From NCBI GenBank assembly GCA_945957295.1, contig CAMFLH010000007.1, positions 1-45,244 of the forward strand: a DNA stretch of 45,244 nt, written 5' to 3'. The notes beneath the pieces were generated by a model. It did not search any database. It was not told the origin of the DNA and saw only the letters and a program-made list of their open reading frames with translations. Origin of the DNA: an uncultured Uliginosibacterium sp. GTDB lineage: Bacteria > Pseudomonadota > Gammaproteobacteria > Burkholderiales > Rhodocyclaceae. Made by a program: the position numbers and the translations under genes. Of the stretch, positions 34,828-42,944 are shown piece by piece (the stretch's first letter is position 1; the number at the start of each line of letters is the position of its first letter).

Positions 34828-36261
34828 TCACAGGCCGGCCGCCGCTTTGACGAGGCCGAACACGGCGGTGTTTTCGACGAAGCCGCCGAAGGTGTCGGCG
34901 CTCTTGCCGGTTGCGCCGATGAACACATCGGTGCCGCCGTGGGTTTCCGAACCTGCACCCACGCGCACCGCGGCTTCCTGGTGGTAGGTGCTGGCGAAGA
35001 CCACGTCGTCGGTCAGGTCGGCGAAGGTGGAGCGGTTACCGGCCGGGCGGTTCTCGCCGTTGCCGAAGCCGATGATCGTGAAGGGCTTGCCGTCGGCATC
35101 CTTGGCCACGCTGCCGTCGCTGTAGTTGCGCAGCAGGCCCAGCACGCCGGGGTTGCCGGCGCTGGACTTGCCGGTGCGCTTGGCGTAGCCGTTGAGCACC
35201 AGGGTGTGGTCGTGGTCGGCGGTGACGACCACCAGCGTGTTCTTCAGCGTCGGGTCGGTCTTCTTCATTTCGTCCAGCGCGGCCTTGATCGCGTTATCGA
35301 AGGCGATCGTGTCCTGCAGGGCCTTCTTCGCGGTGGTTTCGTGCAGCGCGTGGTCGATGCGGCCGCCTTCCACCATCAGGAAGAAGCCCTTCTCGTTGCG
35401 CTGCAGGCGCTGGATCGCCTTGACCGTCATCTCGGCGAGGCTCGGTTCCTTGGCCGGATCGCGGTCGAGGTCGTAGCTCATGTGGCTGGAGGTAAACAGG
35501 CCGACGAACTTGCCCGCCTTGGCCGGGTCGATTGCGTCGAAGCCGGCGCGGTCGGTCGCCACGGTGTAGCCGGCGGTCTTCAGCTCGGCCGTCAGGTCGC
35601 GCTTGTCGGCGCGCTTGCCGCCAGCGTCGGTGGTGACGAAGAACTGCTTGCCGCCGCCCAGCACCACGTCGATGCCGTCAGCCAGCTTGTCGTTGTAGCC
35701 CTTGCCGGCAGGCACCATCGCCGCAGCGATGTCAGCTTCGGCATCGCGGTGGCAGACATGCGCGTAGGTCGCGGCCGGCGTGGCGTGCGTGACGCGCGTG
35801 GTGGTCACGACCCCGGTGCCGCGGCCAGCGGCCTTGGCGAGTTCCAGCAGCGTGGTGACCGGCGTGCCGTTGGCGGTGCCGCAGTTGCTGGTGAAGTCGG
35901 CGTTCGGGTTCTTCGCGACGGTGTCGGTCGACATCGAGATGACTTCGTTGTTCATCTTCACGCCGGTCATGTAGGCCGACATCGACGGCGCTGAGTCAGT
36001 GACCTGCGCATCGTTCGAGAAGGTCTTCACGAAGCCGGTTTCGGGCAGCGCGTCCATCGTCAGCTCGCCGTCCTCGCCTACCGAGTAGATGCGAGCGGCG
36101 GTGGTCGTGGCGATGCCCATGCCATCGCCGAGGAAGAAGATGACGTTGGTCGGGGTCGGTTTCGCAACCACCGGCGGTTCCGGCGGCGTGCTGTCCTTGC
36201 CGCCGCAGGCCGCCAGGGTGGCGGCGGCAAGCAGTGACAGCGTGAGGGTGTGGAAGCGCAT
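34828..36261 (-). CDS. alkaline phosphatase (PhoA family), copy 2, lipoprotein
   Basis: A 477-residue paralogue of the downstream phosphatase with the same motifs (VIFFLGDGMG, TDSAPSMSAYMTG, MVEGGRIDHALH, VTADHDHT, GSETHGGTDV). It differs at the N-terminus: a lipoprotein signal ends in AATLAACGGK (Cys at about residue 19) and is followed by a Pro-rich linker (STPPEPPVV), so it is probably membrane-anchored. GGAG precedes ATG 36261. The first gene behind the PhoB-like promoter; phosphate-starvation control is inferred. Confidence 0.93.
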   Translation of the reverse strand: MRFHTLTLSLLAAATLAACGGKDSTPPEPPVVAKPTPTNVIFFLGDGMGIATTTAARIYSVGEDGELTMDALPETGFVKTFSNDAQVTDSAPSMSAYMTGVKMNNEVISMSTDTVAKNPNADFTSNCGTANGTPVTTLLELAKAAGRGTGVVTTTRVTHATPAATYAHVCHRDAEADIAAAMVPAGKGYNDKLADGIDVVLGGGKQFFVTTDAGGKRADKRDLTAELKTAGYTVATDRAGFDAIDPAKAGKFVGLFTSSHMSYDLDRDPAKEPSLAEMTVKAIQRLQRNEKGFFLMVEGGRIDHALHETTAKKALQDTIAFDNAIKAALDEMKKTDPTLKNTLVVVTADHDHTLVLNGYAKRTGKSSAGNPGVLGLLRNYSDGSVAKDADGKPFTIIGFGNGENRPAGNRSTFADLTDDVVFASTYHQEAAVRVGAGSETHGGTDVFIGATGKSADTFGGFVENTAVFGLVKAAAGL

Positions 36262-36294
36262 TGCGCAAAGCTCCAGAGATGAAACGGAACGCGG

Positions 36295-36351
36295 AAGGTA
36301 GGCGCTGCAGATGACAGTAAATCTGTCGTTTGGGTTACGACAAGATGACAG
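36295..36351 (-). promoter_or_regulatory. PhoB-like (pho box) promoter of the alkaline phosphatase operon
   Basis: Two perfect pho-box half-sites CTGTCAT on the minus strand (36345-36351 and 36311-36317) flank an inverted repeat TGTCGT-N7-ACGACA. The half-site nearer the gene is followed by exactly 10 nt and TACCTT (36295-36300), the -10 geometry of PhoB-dependent promoters. Classical 11-bp direct-repeat spacing is not perfect. Confidence 0.55.
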
Positions 36352-36373
36352 GCGCGGCTGCGTCGGGGCGCGA

Positions 36374-37663
36374 TCAGGCGCGGCTGCAGCCTTCTGCGCG
36401 CGCGCGCAGCAGGCTGCGTTCGCGTTCGTTACGTGTCAGGCCGGCGGCGCGTTCGAAATCGGCGCGTGCTTCGTCGTAGCGGCCGAGCCGCATCAGCAGA
36501 TCGCCGCGCACCGCCGGGAGCAGGTGATAAGCCTGCAGTTGAGGATTTTCGAGCAAGGCGTCGACCAGCGGCAGCGCGGCGGCCGCGCCGTAGGCCATCG
36601 ACACCGCTACGGCGCGGTTGAGCGCGACCACCGGCGAGGGGTTGCGCTGCCCGAGCAGGTCGTACAGCGCCACGATGCGTGCCCAGTCGGTGTCTTCCGC
36701 CCGCGTGGCGCGCGCATGGCAGGCGGCAATCGCGGCCTGCAGGGTGTAGGGCCCCGCGTCGGCGTGTAGCGCTTCGGCGCGGGCAAGCGCCAGCAAGCCG
36801 CGGCGGATCAGCAGTGCATCCCAGCGGTTGCGATCCTGATCCTGCAGCAGGATCGGCTCGCCGTTGGGCGACAGGCGTGCAGCAAAGCGCGAGGCCTGGA
36901 TCTCCATCAGCGCGACGAGGCCGAAGACCTCCGCCTCGTCCGGCATCAGCCCTGCCAGCACGCGCCCGAGGCGCAGCGCCTCGTCGCACAGCGCGGGGCG
37001 CATCCAGTCGCCGCCCGAGGTGGCGGCGTAGCCCTCGTTGAAGATCAGGTAGATCACCTCCAGCACTGATGCGAGCCGGCCGGCCAGCGATTCGCCGCGT
37101 GGCACTTCGAAGGGCACGCGGGCCGCGCTGAGGCTGCGCTTCGCGCGCACGATGCGCTGCGCGATCGTCGCTTCCGGTTTGAGGTAGGCACGCGCGATTT
37201 CGTCGGTAGCCAGCCCGCCCATCACGCGCAGCGTGAGCGCGCAGCGCGCCTCCGGCGATAGCACCGGGTGGCAGGCGGTGAACATCAGCCGCAGCACGTC
37301 GTCACCCACGCCGCCGTGAAGCGCATCGTCCAGATCGGCTTCGTGCGCGGCAGCGGCCTCCTCACTCGCCACCTCATATTGAAAGTCGAGTTCGCGTGCC
37401 ACGTCCGCCGCCTTGCCGGCGGCAATCTGCTCGTGGCGCAGGTGGTCCAGCGCACGGCGTTTTGCGGCGGTTGTGAGCCAGGCGCCCGGATTGTCCGGGA
37501 TGCCGGTCTTCGGCCAGCTTTCCAGCGCTGCGACCAATGCGTCCTGCGCAAACTCCTCCGCGAGCCCGATGTCGCGCACGATGCGTGCCACTGCGCCGAT
37601 TACGGTGGCAGCCTCGATGTGCCAGATCGCCGCGATGGCGCGCTGCGCATCGTGCCTGGCCAT
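36374..37663 (-). CDS. ECF42-type RNA polymerase sigma factor with C-terminal TPR-like domain
   Basis: A 429-residue sigma factor, much longer than ordinary ECF factors. Sigma region 2 (about residues 15-80, LAEEFAQDALVAALESW and AWLTTAAKRRALDHLR) and region 4 (about 120-180, LRVMGGLATDEIARAYL) are followed by a 230-residue helical extension (LIFNEGYAATSG, VVALNRAVAVSMAYG, LLPAVRGDLLMRLGRYDEARADFERA). This architecture, together with adjacent DGPF/YCII genes, identifies the ECF42 group, in which the extension rather than an anti-sigma factor is thought to control activity. It is last in the operon. Confidence 0.92.
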   Translation of the reverse strand: MARHDAQRAIAAIWHIEAATVIGAVARIVRDIGLAEEFAQDALVAALESWPKTGIPDNPGAWLTTAAKRRALDHLRHEQIAAGKAADVARELDFQYEVASEEAAAAHEADLDDALHGGVGDDVLRLMFTACHPVLSPEARCALTLRVMGGLATDEIARAYLKPEATIAQRIVRAKRSLSAARVPFEVPRGESLAGRLASVLEVIYLIFNEGYAATSGGDWMRPALCDEALRLGRVLAGLMPDEAEVFGLVALMEIQASRFAARLSPNGEPILLQDQDRNRWDALLIRRGLLALARAEALHADAGPYTLQAAIAACHARATRAEDTDWARIVALYDLLGQRNPSPVVALNRAVAVSMAYGAAAALPLVDALLENPQLQAYHLLPAVRGDLLMRLGRYDEARADFERAAGLTRNERERSLLRARAEGCSRA

Positions 37664-37669
37664 CGCCGC

Positions 37670-37837
37670 CTAGGCCTGTGCGGCGGCCGGCGCGCCGCGG
37701 TGGATTTGCGGCTGGCCGACGAAGCACGCGGCGCGCTCTACCGTGAAGGCCTCGTTGCGTGACACGGCCTGCGCCAGCAGCGCTGTGACCAGCGCCACCA
37801 ACGCAGCCGCTGTGAGCAGCAGAACCAGCGGACGCAT
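37670..37837 (-). CDS. small single-pass membrane protein, hypothetical
   Basis: A 55-residue open frame starting at ATG 37837, with one hydrophobic segment (LVLLLTAAALVALVTALLA, residues 4-22) and a short hydrophilic tail. It is inside the ECF42 operon, 6 bp before the sigma gene and 37 bp after a DGPF gene. No homologue recognised; the longer frame upstream overlaps the DGPF gene and is not coding. It could be a real membrane partner of the sigma system or a chance frame. Confidence 0.5.
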   Translation of the reverse strand: MRPLVLLLTAAALVALVTALLAQAVSRNEAFTVERAACFVGQPQIHRGAPAAAQA

Positions 37838-37874
37838 GCGTCGGCTCAGGGTGGATGTGCGGCGGCAGCCGGGC

Positions 37875-38231
37875 TCAGTCGGCATTGCAGGGGGCGCATT
37901 CGCGCACCTCCACCGAGGCCCAGTGCACCGCCGGGCAACGGTGCGCGATCGCGATGGCTGCATCGCGATCTGCCACATTGAGCCAGAAGAAGCCGCCCAC
38001 CATCTCCTTCGCTTCGGCGAACGGCCCGTCGCGCAGCTGCAGCACTCCGTCGGCAGCGCTGATGCGTACGGCGTGGTCGTCAACGCGTAGCGACTGCGCG
38101 GCGAGCAGCACGCCGTCGCGTTGCAGCGCGTCTGAGTAGGCCATCATGCTGTCGTACAGCTCGCGTGCGCGCTCGGGCGAGTTCGCAGCACGTGCGCCGC
38201 GTTTCTCCACGATCATCAATAGAAAGCTCAT
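37875..38231 (-). CDS. DGPF/YCII-domain protein (ECF42-associated), copy 1
   Basis: A 118-residue YCII-related protein. The family motif DGPFAEAKEMVGGFF (about residues 66-80) is intact, and the N-terminus SFLLMIVEKRG is typical. The start is ATG 38231 inside a slightly longer frame. DGPF proteins are regular targets of ECF42 sigma factors; their biochemical role is not known, although the fold resembles YciI and ferredoxin-like domains. It overlaps nothing, with an 11-bp gap after the VOC gene. Confidence 0.9.
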   Translation of the reverse strand: MSFLLMIVEKRGARAANSPERARELYDSMMAYSDALQRDGVLLAAQSLRVDDHAVRISAADGVLQLRDGPFAEAKEMVGGFFWLNVADRDAAIAIAHRCPAVHWASVEVRECAPCNAD

Positions 38232-38242
38232 CGTGTGGGGCC

Positions 38243-38728
38243 TCAGTTCTGTGTGTCCGCGCAATCTCGCTGCATGCCCTCTGCGATCTGTTCCGGTGTC
38301 AGGTCGCGGATGTGAGTGGCGACAGACCAGTGATGGCCGAACGGATCCTGCAGCTTGCCATAACGGTCGCCCCAGAACATATCAGCTACCGGCAGAGTGA
38401 CGCGGGCACCTGCTTCGACAGCCCTTGCGACCGTTGCATCCACGTCTTCCACATACAAGTGGATCGTCACGGCGGACGCAGCCCCGGGCTGCGGAGCCAG
38501 TACGCCGAAATCGGGGAACTCGTCATTGAGCATTAAGGGCGAATCGCCGATTCGCAGCAGCGCATGCATCAGCTTCCCGTCCGGCCCCGGGAGCTTGCCC
38601 AATACCATGGCGCCAAACGCGCGCTCGTAGAACGCAATCGCTTCGTTCGCGTTACGGCAGACCAGATGCGGTGTGAGGCTGTGCATGTCGGCGGGGATTT
38701 TCTTCACGGCGGTTTCAGTGTTGGTCAT
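38243..38728 (-). CDS. VOC-superfamily (glyoxalase/PhnB-like) protein
   Basis: A 161-residue protein of the vicinal-oxygen-chelate fold in the PhnB-like group: LTPHLVCRNANEAIAFYERAFGA at about residues 18-40, then VTIHLYVEDVDATVARAVEAG, MFWGDRYGKLQDPFGHHWSVA. The start is ATG 38728, 30 residues into a longer frame, preceded by AGGAG. Its own ECF42-type promoter lies 50-80 bp upstream. Enzymatic activity is not predictable. Confidence 0.88.
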   Translation of the reverse strand: MTNTETAVKKIPADMHSLTPHLVCRNANEAIAFYERAFGAMVLGKLPGPDGKLMHALLRIGDSPLMLNDEFPDFGVLAPQPGAASAVTIHLYVEDVDATVARAVEAGARVTLPVADMFWGDRYGKLQDPFGHHWSVATHIRDLTPEQIAEGMQRDCADTQN

Positions 38729-38779
38729 GACGCTCTCCTGTTCGGGGTGGAGGCGGAGCACGATGGGCTCCTTGTGTAC

Positions 38780-38806
38780 GACGCTGGGGTAACGCGGAAA
38801 TCGACA
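38780..38806 (-). promoter_or_regulatory. ECF42-type promoter upstream of the VOC gene
   Basis: On the minus strand TGTCGA (38806-38801), 17-nt spacer, CGTC (38783-38780), within TGTCGATTTC...CGTCGTA. It matches the promoter upstream of the YCII gene in both boxes, in spacer length and in flanks (TTTC, GTA). Known ECF42 promoters have TGTCGA at -35 and a CG(A/T)C -10. Confidence 0.82.
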
Positions 38807-38814
38807 ATTCCTGA

Positions 38815-39231
38815 TCAAACTTTTTCGCCGATACCGAGCGCCTCGAAGCGTGACAGCGCGTCAGAGGGCGGAAAGGCTTCAAGGCCCATCAGCTGGCGCA
38901 CTTCAATTTCAGCCGGGCGACCACCGCCTGCCGGGTTGGGGAAGCGGCGTGTCCATTCGAGCGCCTCTTCGCGGCTGCGCGCCTGAATCAAGGTATAGCC
39001 GGCAATCTGCGTTTCGGCTGGCGCAAAGGGGCCGGTTACGAGTTCGCTGCCGCCATCGCGGTAGCGAACGCGCCAGCCTTCGGCGCTCGGGTAAAGACCC
39101 GAAGCGTCGAGCAGCGCGCCGGCGCGCGCCAGGTCTTCATGGTAGGCAGCCATCTCGGCGATCAGGGATTCGTCGGGCATGGCGCCGCGCTCCGAATCGG
39201 GCGTGGCTTTGACGAGGATGAGATAGCGCAT
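38815..39231 (-). CDS. DGPF/YCII-domain protein (ECF42-associated), copy 2
   Basis: A 138-residue YCII-related protein: N-terminus MRYLILVKATPDSERG, then LVTGPFAPAETQIAGYTLIQ with TGPF in place of DGPF, and a C-terminal extension (RRFPNPAGGGRPAEIEVRQL) typical of this subgroup. The start is ATG 39231. First gene of the ECF42 operon, 50 bp after a TGTCGA-N17-CGTC promoter. Confidence 0.9.
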   Translation of the reverse strand: MRYLILVKATPDSERGAMPDESLIAEMAAYHEDLARAGALLDASGLYPSAEGWRVRYRDGGSELVTGPFAPAETQIAGYTLIQARSREEALEWTRRFPNPAGGGRPAEIEVRQLMGLEAFPPSDALSRFEALGIGEKV

Positions 39232-39280
39232 GTCGGGGCTCCGGGTCAGTCCCGGCACGGCGCGCCGGGTACACCCCTAC

Positions 39281-39307
39281 GACGGGCGAGCGGTGGCGAA
39301 ATCGACA
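39281..39307 (-). promoter_or_regulatory. ECF42-type promoter upstream of the YCII gene
   Basis: On the minus strand TGTCGA (39307-39302), 17-nt spacer, CGTC (39284-39281) followed by GTA. The boxes, the spacer length and the TTTC after the -35 are the same as in the promoter at 38780-38806, and the distance to the start codon is nearly the same (about 50 bp). Confidence 0.85.
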
Positions 39308-39444
39308 TTGCGACATCGCAGCATCGAGACCTCGCGAGCTCGGGTCCTTCCGTCATCACCCGCGCGGCGCCGTCTAAGCTACCTGCAAGGGCGTGACTGC
39401 CCGTGGCAAACTTGCGCGTCTCGATCCCTGCGCAAGGAACTCCG

Positions 39445-40143
39445 ATGAACGATCTCAGCCAGTTCGCCATTACCCGCAAATGGCCCGCCCAGCACCCCGA
39501 CCGCATCCAGCTCTATTCGCTTGCGACGCCCAATGGCGTGAAGGTGTCGATCGCGCTGGAAGAAACCGGCCTGCCTTACGAAGCCCACAAGGTCAGCTTC
39601 GAGACCAACGACCAGATGTCGCCCGAGTTCCTGTCGCTCAACCCGAACAACAAGATCCCGGCGATCCTCGATCCGGACGGCCCCGGCGGCAAACCGCTGG
39701 CACTGTTCGAATCCGGCGCGATCCTGATCTACCTCGCTGCGAAGTCTGGCCAACTGATGCCGGACGACCTCGCCGCGCGCTACGAAACGCTGCAGTGGCT
39801 GATGTTCCAGATGGGCGGCGTCGGCCCGATGTTCGGCCAGCTCGGCTTCTTCCACAAATTCGCCGGCAAGGACTACGAAGACAAGCGCCCGCGCGACCGC
39901 TACGTGGCCGAATCGAAGCGCCTGCTCAAGGTGCTCGACGAACGCCTCGCCGGGCGCGACTGGGTGATGGGCGATCAATACACCATCGCCGACATCGCGA
40001 TCCTGCCCTGGGTACGCAACCTGATCGGTTTCTACGGTGCCGGCGAGCTGGTCGAGTTCGAACGCTTCGCCAACGTTCGCCGCGTGCTGGATGCCTTTGT
40101 GGCAAGGCCGGCGGTGACGCGTGGGTTGGTGGTGCCCGGTTGA
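39445..40143 (+). CDS. glutathione S-transferase-family protein (YghU-like)
   Basis: A 232-residue GST. Thioredoxin-like N-domain (about residues 20-105: IQLYSLATPNGVKVSIALEE, SLNPNNKIPAILDPDGPGG, LFESGAILIYLA) and all-helical C-domain (about 115-225, VLDERLAGRDWVMGDQYTIAD, ILPWVRNL). The pattern (NGVKVSIALEE, SPEFLSLNPNNKIPAI) matches the YghU/YfcG nucleophile/disulfide-reductase-type GSTs. The start is ATG 39445 with AAGGA upstream. Divergent from the ECF42 operon. Confidence 0.92.
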   Translation: MNDLSQFAITRKWPAQHPDRIQLYSLATPNGVKVSIALEETGLPYEAHKVSFETNDQMSPEFLSLNPNNKIPAILDPDGPGGKPLALFESGAILIYLAAKSGQLMPDDLAARYETLQWLMFQMGGVGPMFGQLGFFHKFAGKDYEDKRPRDRYVAESKRLLKVLDERLAGRDWVMGDQYTIADIAILPWVRNLIGFYGAGELVEFERFANVRRVLDAFVARPAVTRGLVVPG

Positions 40144-40323
40144 TTCATTCGTGAAACGATTCGGGGGAGGTGCCTACGCCCGCTTGTGCTGCCGTGATCA
40201 GGAGCCCGCGCGTTCTTGGTTGGACCGCGTGATCGCGTCAGTACATGGTGAATTCAGGCTACCGGGGCGGTGGGCGAACGCGGCCGCGTATCTGTACTGA
40301 TGGCAGCTAGTTCTGTTGGAACG

Positions 40324-40884
40324 ATGATGAAGATGGGGTTCATTCAGTGGGCAACAACGGCCTCTTTTCGAGCGGGCCTGGCGCTCGTCGCGACCGTGTT
40401 CTGCACGAACTCGCTCGCCGAGTCCAATGATTCGAGAACGTTCCGGCTTCGAGACGCCCCTGACCAGAGCGTCACGTCGTCCACGACGGCCAGCCTTCCG
40501 ATCTACAAGACCTATTACGAATTAAGCCAAGCACAGAAGGACTACTTGAATCGCGCCTATGAACATATGGGCGAGGGAGATGAGCCCCCTTATCCGGTCG
40601 AGGGCATGATTCAGTTCGCGAGGCCGCTTACTCTGGCGCAGCAACGCCTTGAGGCGGAGGGGGCTATCTACCTTGTTATCGACGTTTCGGCCGAGGGAGA
40701 TGCGCTGTCGGTGACGAGATATGGAAGTGCCGGCGACGAGATGGACCAGTTCGCAACTTCACTAGCCATGCTCACCAAGTACAAGCCTGCGCTGTGTCGG
40801 GGTGTGCCATGCCCGCAGCAGTTTCCCTTTGCGTTCGAGTTCAAGTTCCGGATCTCCACCGGAGAGCTTCGACATTCGGACTGA
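40324..40884 (+). CDS. secreted protein of unknown function (possible TonB_C-like fold)
   Basis: A 186-residue protein with a signal peptide (about residues 1-30, ending FCTNSLAES). The C-terminal half (YLVIDVSAEGDALSVTRYG ... DEMDQFATSLAMLTKYKPALC ... FAFEFKFRI) faintly resembles the beta-alpha-beta pattern of the TonB C-terminal domain, with a Cys pair CRGVPC. I cannot assign it with confidence. The stretch 40320-40900 is visibly richer in A/T and uses rarer codons than both flanks, suggesting later acquisition. Start alternatives: ATG 40300 and ATG 40330. Confidence 0.65.
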   Translation: MMKMGFIQWATTASFRAGLALVATVFCTNSLAESNDSRTFRLRDAPDQSVTSSTTASLPIYKTYYELSQAQKDYLNRAYEHMGEGDEPPYPVEGMIQFARPLTLAQQRLEAEGAIYLVIDVSAEGDALSVTRYGSAGDEMDQFATSLAMLTKYKPALCRGVPCPQQFPFAFEFKFRISTGELRHSD

Positions 40885-40946
40885 GAATACTTCTGCGCGT
40901 TGATCGAGCATTCCGCGTCGGCACGGTGGCAGCTGATCATGTATTT

Positions 40947-42941
40947 TCATTGCGCAGTAAGTTGTGCGTACAGCTGCGGCAGCCGTTGCGGTAGCTCTTG
41001 CGGGTCGCGGATCACGACGAAGCCGTGTGGGCCGAAGAGGTGGGGCAGGTAGTCGGCTCCTTCGCGGTCGATCGTGACGCAGAAGGGGCGCAGGCCGGCG
41101 TGGTGGGCTTCGCGCACGGCGGCCGCGGTGTCTTCGATCGCGAAACGGCCTTCGTAGTGGTCGATGTCGTTCGGTTTGCCGTCGGTTAGCAGCAACAGCA
41201 GCCGCATTGCGTTGGGCCGTTCGTCGAGCACCTTGGTGGCGAAGCGCAGCGCGGCGCCCATGCGGGTGTAGTAGCCGGGTTTGAGCGCCTGCACGCGGCC
41301 GCGCGCGGCGCCGTCGTAGGCCTCGTCGAATTCCTTGATGGTGTGCACCCGCACATGGTTGCGCTTGAGTGACGAGAAGCCGTAGAAGGCGAACGGGTCA
41401 CCGGTGGCGCTGAGCGCTTCGCCCATCAGCAGCAGGCTTTCACGCACCACGTCCACGACCTTGTGGGTGTCGCTGACATGCGCATCGGTGGAGAGCGACA
41501 GATCGGCCATGACGAGGCAGGCCAGGTCGCGTGCGGCGCGCACCGGCGCGGCATACACGCCGGGTTCGGGCTGCACGCAGCCGGCGGCGCGTTCGGCCTG
41601 CCAGCGCACGAGGGCGTCGAGGTCCAGCTCGGGGCCGTCCTGCTGGCCGCGCAGCCAGCGCCGCTGTGGCGCCAGTGCAGAGAACTGGGCGCGCAGCCGG
41701 CGCGCGGCGCGGCGCAAGGGTTCGGGCAGCTCGGTGTTGTGCGCGTCGCGGGCGCGCATTGGCTGCACGCGTACGCGGTCCTCGACCAGCGTGCGGCGCT
41801 TCCAGTCCCATTCGGGGAAGGCGATGCCGGGGCCGAGCGGTAGGTCGTCCTGCGCCGCGGCGGGCAGATCGAGATCGAAGCGGACCTTGGCGGTGGAGGT
41901 TTCGCCTCCGCGCGCAACGGCCAGCGTATCCATCTCGCGCGCTGCGCCGGCAGCGTCTTCGTCGCCTTCGTCGGTGGCGCGGTTGACCCGCACATACTCC
42001 GCCCAGGAAAGCAGGCTTTCGGCGCGGAAGGGCAGCACGAAGCCGTCGCGGCCGTCCGGCAGTTCCTCGCGCCGCGCCTGTTTGCGTTCACGCACTTCCG
42101 CCTTGGTTTCGCCACCGTCCGCGGTGTCGGCCTCGGTCTCGCCTTGCAGCGGCTGTGGAAGCGGGCTGTCGAGGGCGGGCATCAGCCACAGCGGCACCGG
42201 GTGTGGGTCGCGCGTCGCGGCGGGCAACTGGCTGATGCTGCCGGGTGCGGCGAGCGCGCTGCGGATCGCGCGTTCGGCGGCAGCCTCGTCGGCGGGCAGT
42301 GCGGTGGGGTCTGGGCGCTGCGCGAGGTGCGCATCGACCAGGCGGCCGTAGCGCGAGGCCAAGCCGGGGTAGCGTGCGAGCACTGCGGCCACGGCATGCT
42401 GGTTCAACTGCAGCCAGGCATCGCGCGCGGCGTGCGTGCGCGTGTCGGCTTTGTCCCATTCGAGTGGGCGTTTGAGCACCAGCACACGTGCGACGTCGCG
42501 CGCGCGCGCCCACAGCGTGGGCGGCGCGACGGGCGGGGCAAGATCGGGCGAGGTTGCGTCGGGCTGTTGCACGGCCCCATCATGGCCGCCCGTGCGGCTG
42601 ACTTCGCCGGCCAGTGCGATCAGCCACAGGTAGAGCTCACGGTTGCGCGCGCGATCGGGGAACAGCGCGATCGTTTCGGGCAGGCGCAGCGTTTCGTTGT
42701 CGAGCGCGGTGTGGATCGTCTTGTCGCCGCTTGCAGCGACACGTTGGAGCAGGCTGCGCCGTGCGCTGTGGCGCGTTTCGCCAGCAGCCGCGACGCGCAA
42801 GCCCGGCTCGCCGCCGAAGGCGCGCAGCAGCGGGCCGGCGAGCGTGGTCATCTCGTCGAGCTGCACTGCGGCTGCGGGGAAACTGCGGCTTGCGATGCGG
42901 GTGATGAAGCGGTGCCACGCGGCGCCTACGACTTCTTCCAT
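40947..42941 (-). CDS. norD: nitric oxide reductase activation protein NorD
   Basis: A 664-residue protein with a C-terminal von Willebrand factor A domain. The MIDAS motif DLSLST is near residue 478, followed by GRVQALKPGYYTRMGAALRFAT and LLLLTDGKPNDIDHYEGRFAIEDT. The long N-terminal helical part is typical of NorD/CbbO-type partners. NorD works with the MoxR-type ATPase NorQ to insert metal (FeB) or otherwise activate cytochrome c-dependent NO reductase. Cytoplasmic. It follows the Fe-S protein gene by 3 bp and is last in the operon. Confidence 0.94.
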   Translation of the reverse strand: MEEVVGAAWHRFITRIASRSFPAAAVQLDEMTTLAGPLLRAFGGEPGLRVAAAGETRHSARRSLLQRVAASGDKTIHTALDNETLRLPETIALFPDRARNRELYLWLIALAGEVSRTGGHDGAVQQPDATSPDLAPPVAPPTLWARARDVARVLVLKRPLEWDKADTRTHAARDAWLQLNQHAVAAVLARYPGLASRYGRLVDAHLAQRPDPTALPADEAAAERAIRSALAAPGSISQLPAATRDPHPVPLWLMPALDSPLPQPLQGETEADTADGGETKAEVRERKQARREELPDGRDGFVLPFRAESLLSWAEYVRVNRATDEGDEDAAGAAREMDTLAVARGGETSTAKVRFDLDLPAAAQDDLPLGPGIAFPEWDWKRRTLVEDRVRVQPMRARDAHNTELPEPLRRAARRLRAQFSALAPQRRWLRGQQDGPELDLDALVRWQAERAAGCVQPEPGVYAAPVRAARDLACLVMADLSLSTDAHVSDTHKVVDVVRESLLLMGEALSATGDPFAFYGFSSLKRNHVRVHTIKEFDEAYDGAARGRVQALKPGYYTRMGAALRFATKVLDERPNAMRLLLLLTDGKPNDIDHYEGRFAIEDTAAAVREAHHAGLRPFCVTIDREGADYLPHLFGPHGFVVIRDPQELPQRLPQLYAQLTAQ

Positions 42942-42944
42942 CGA

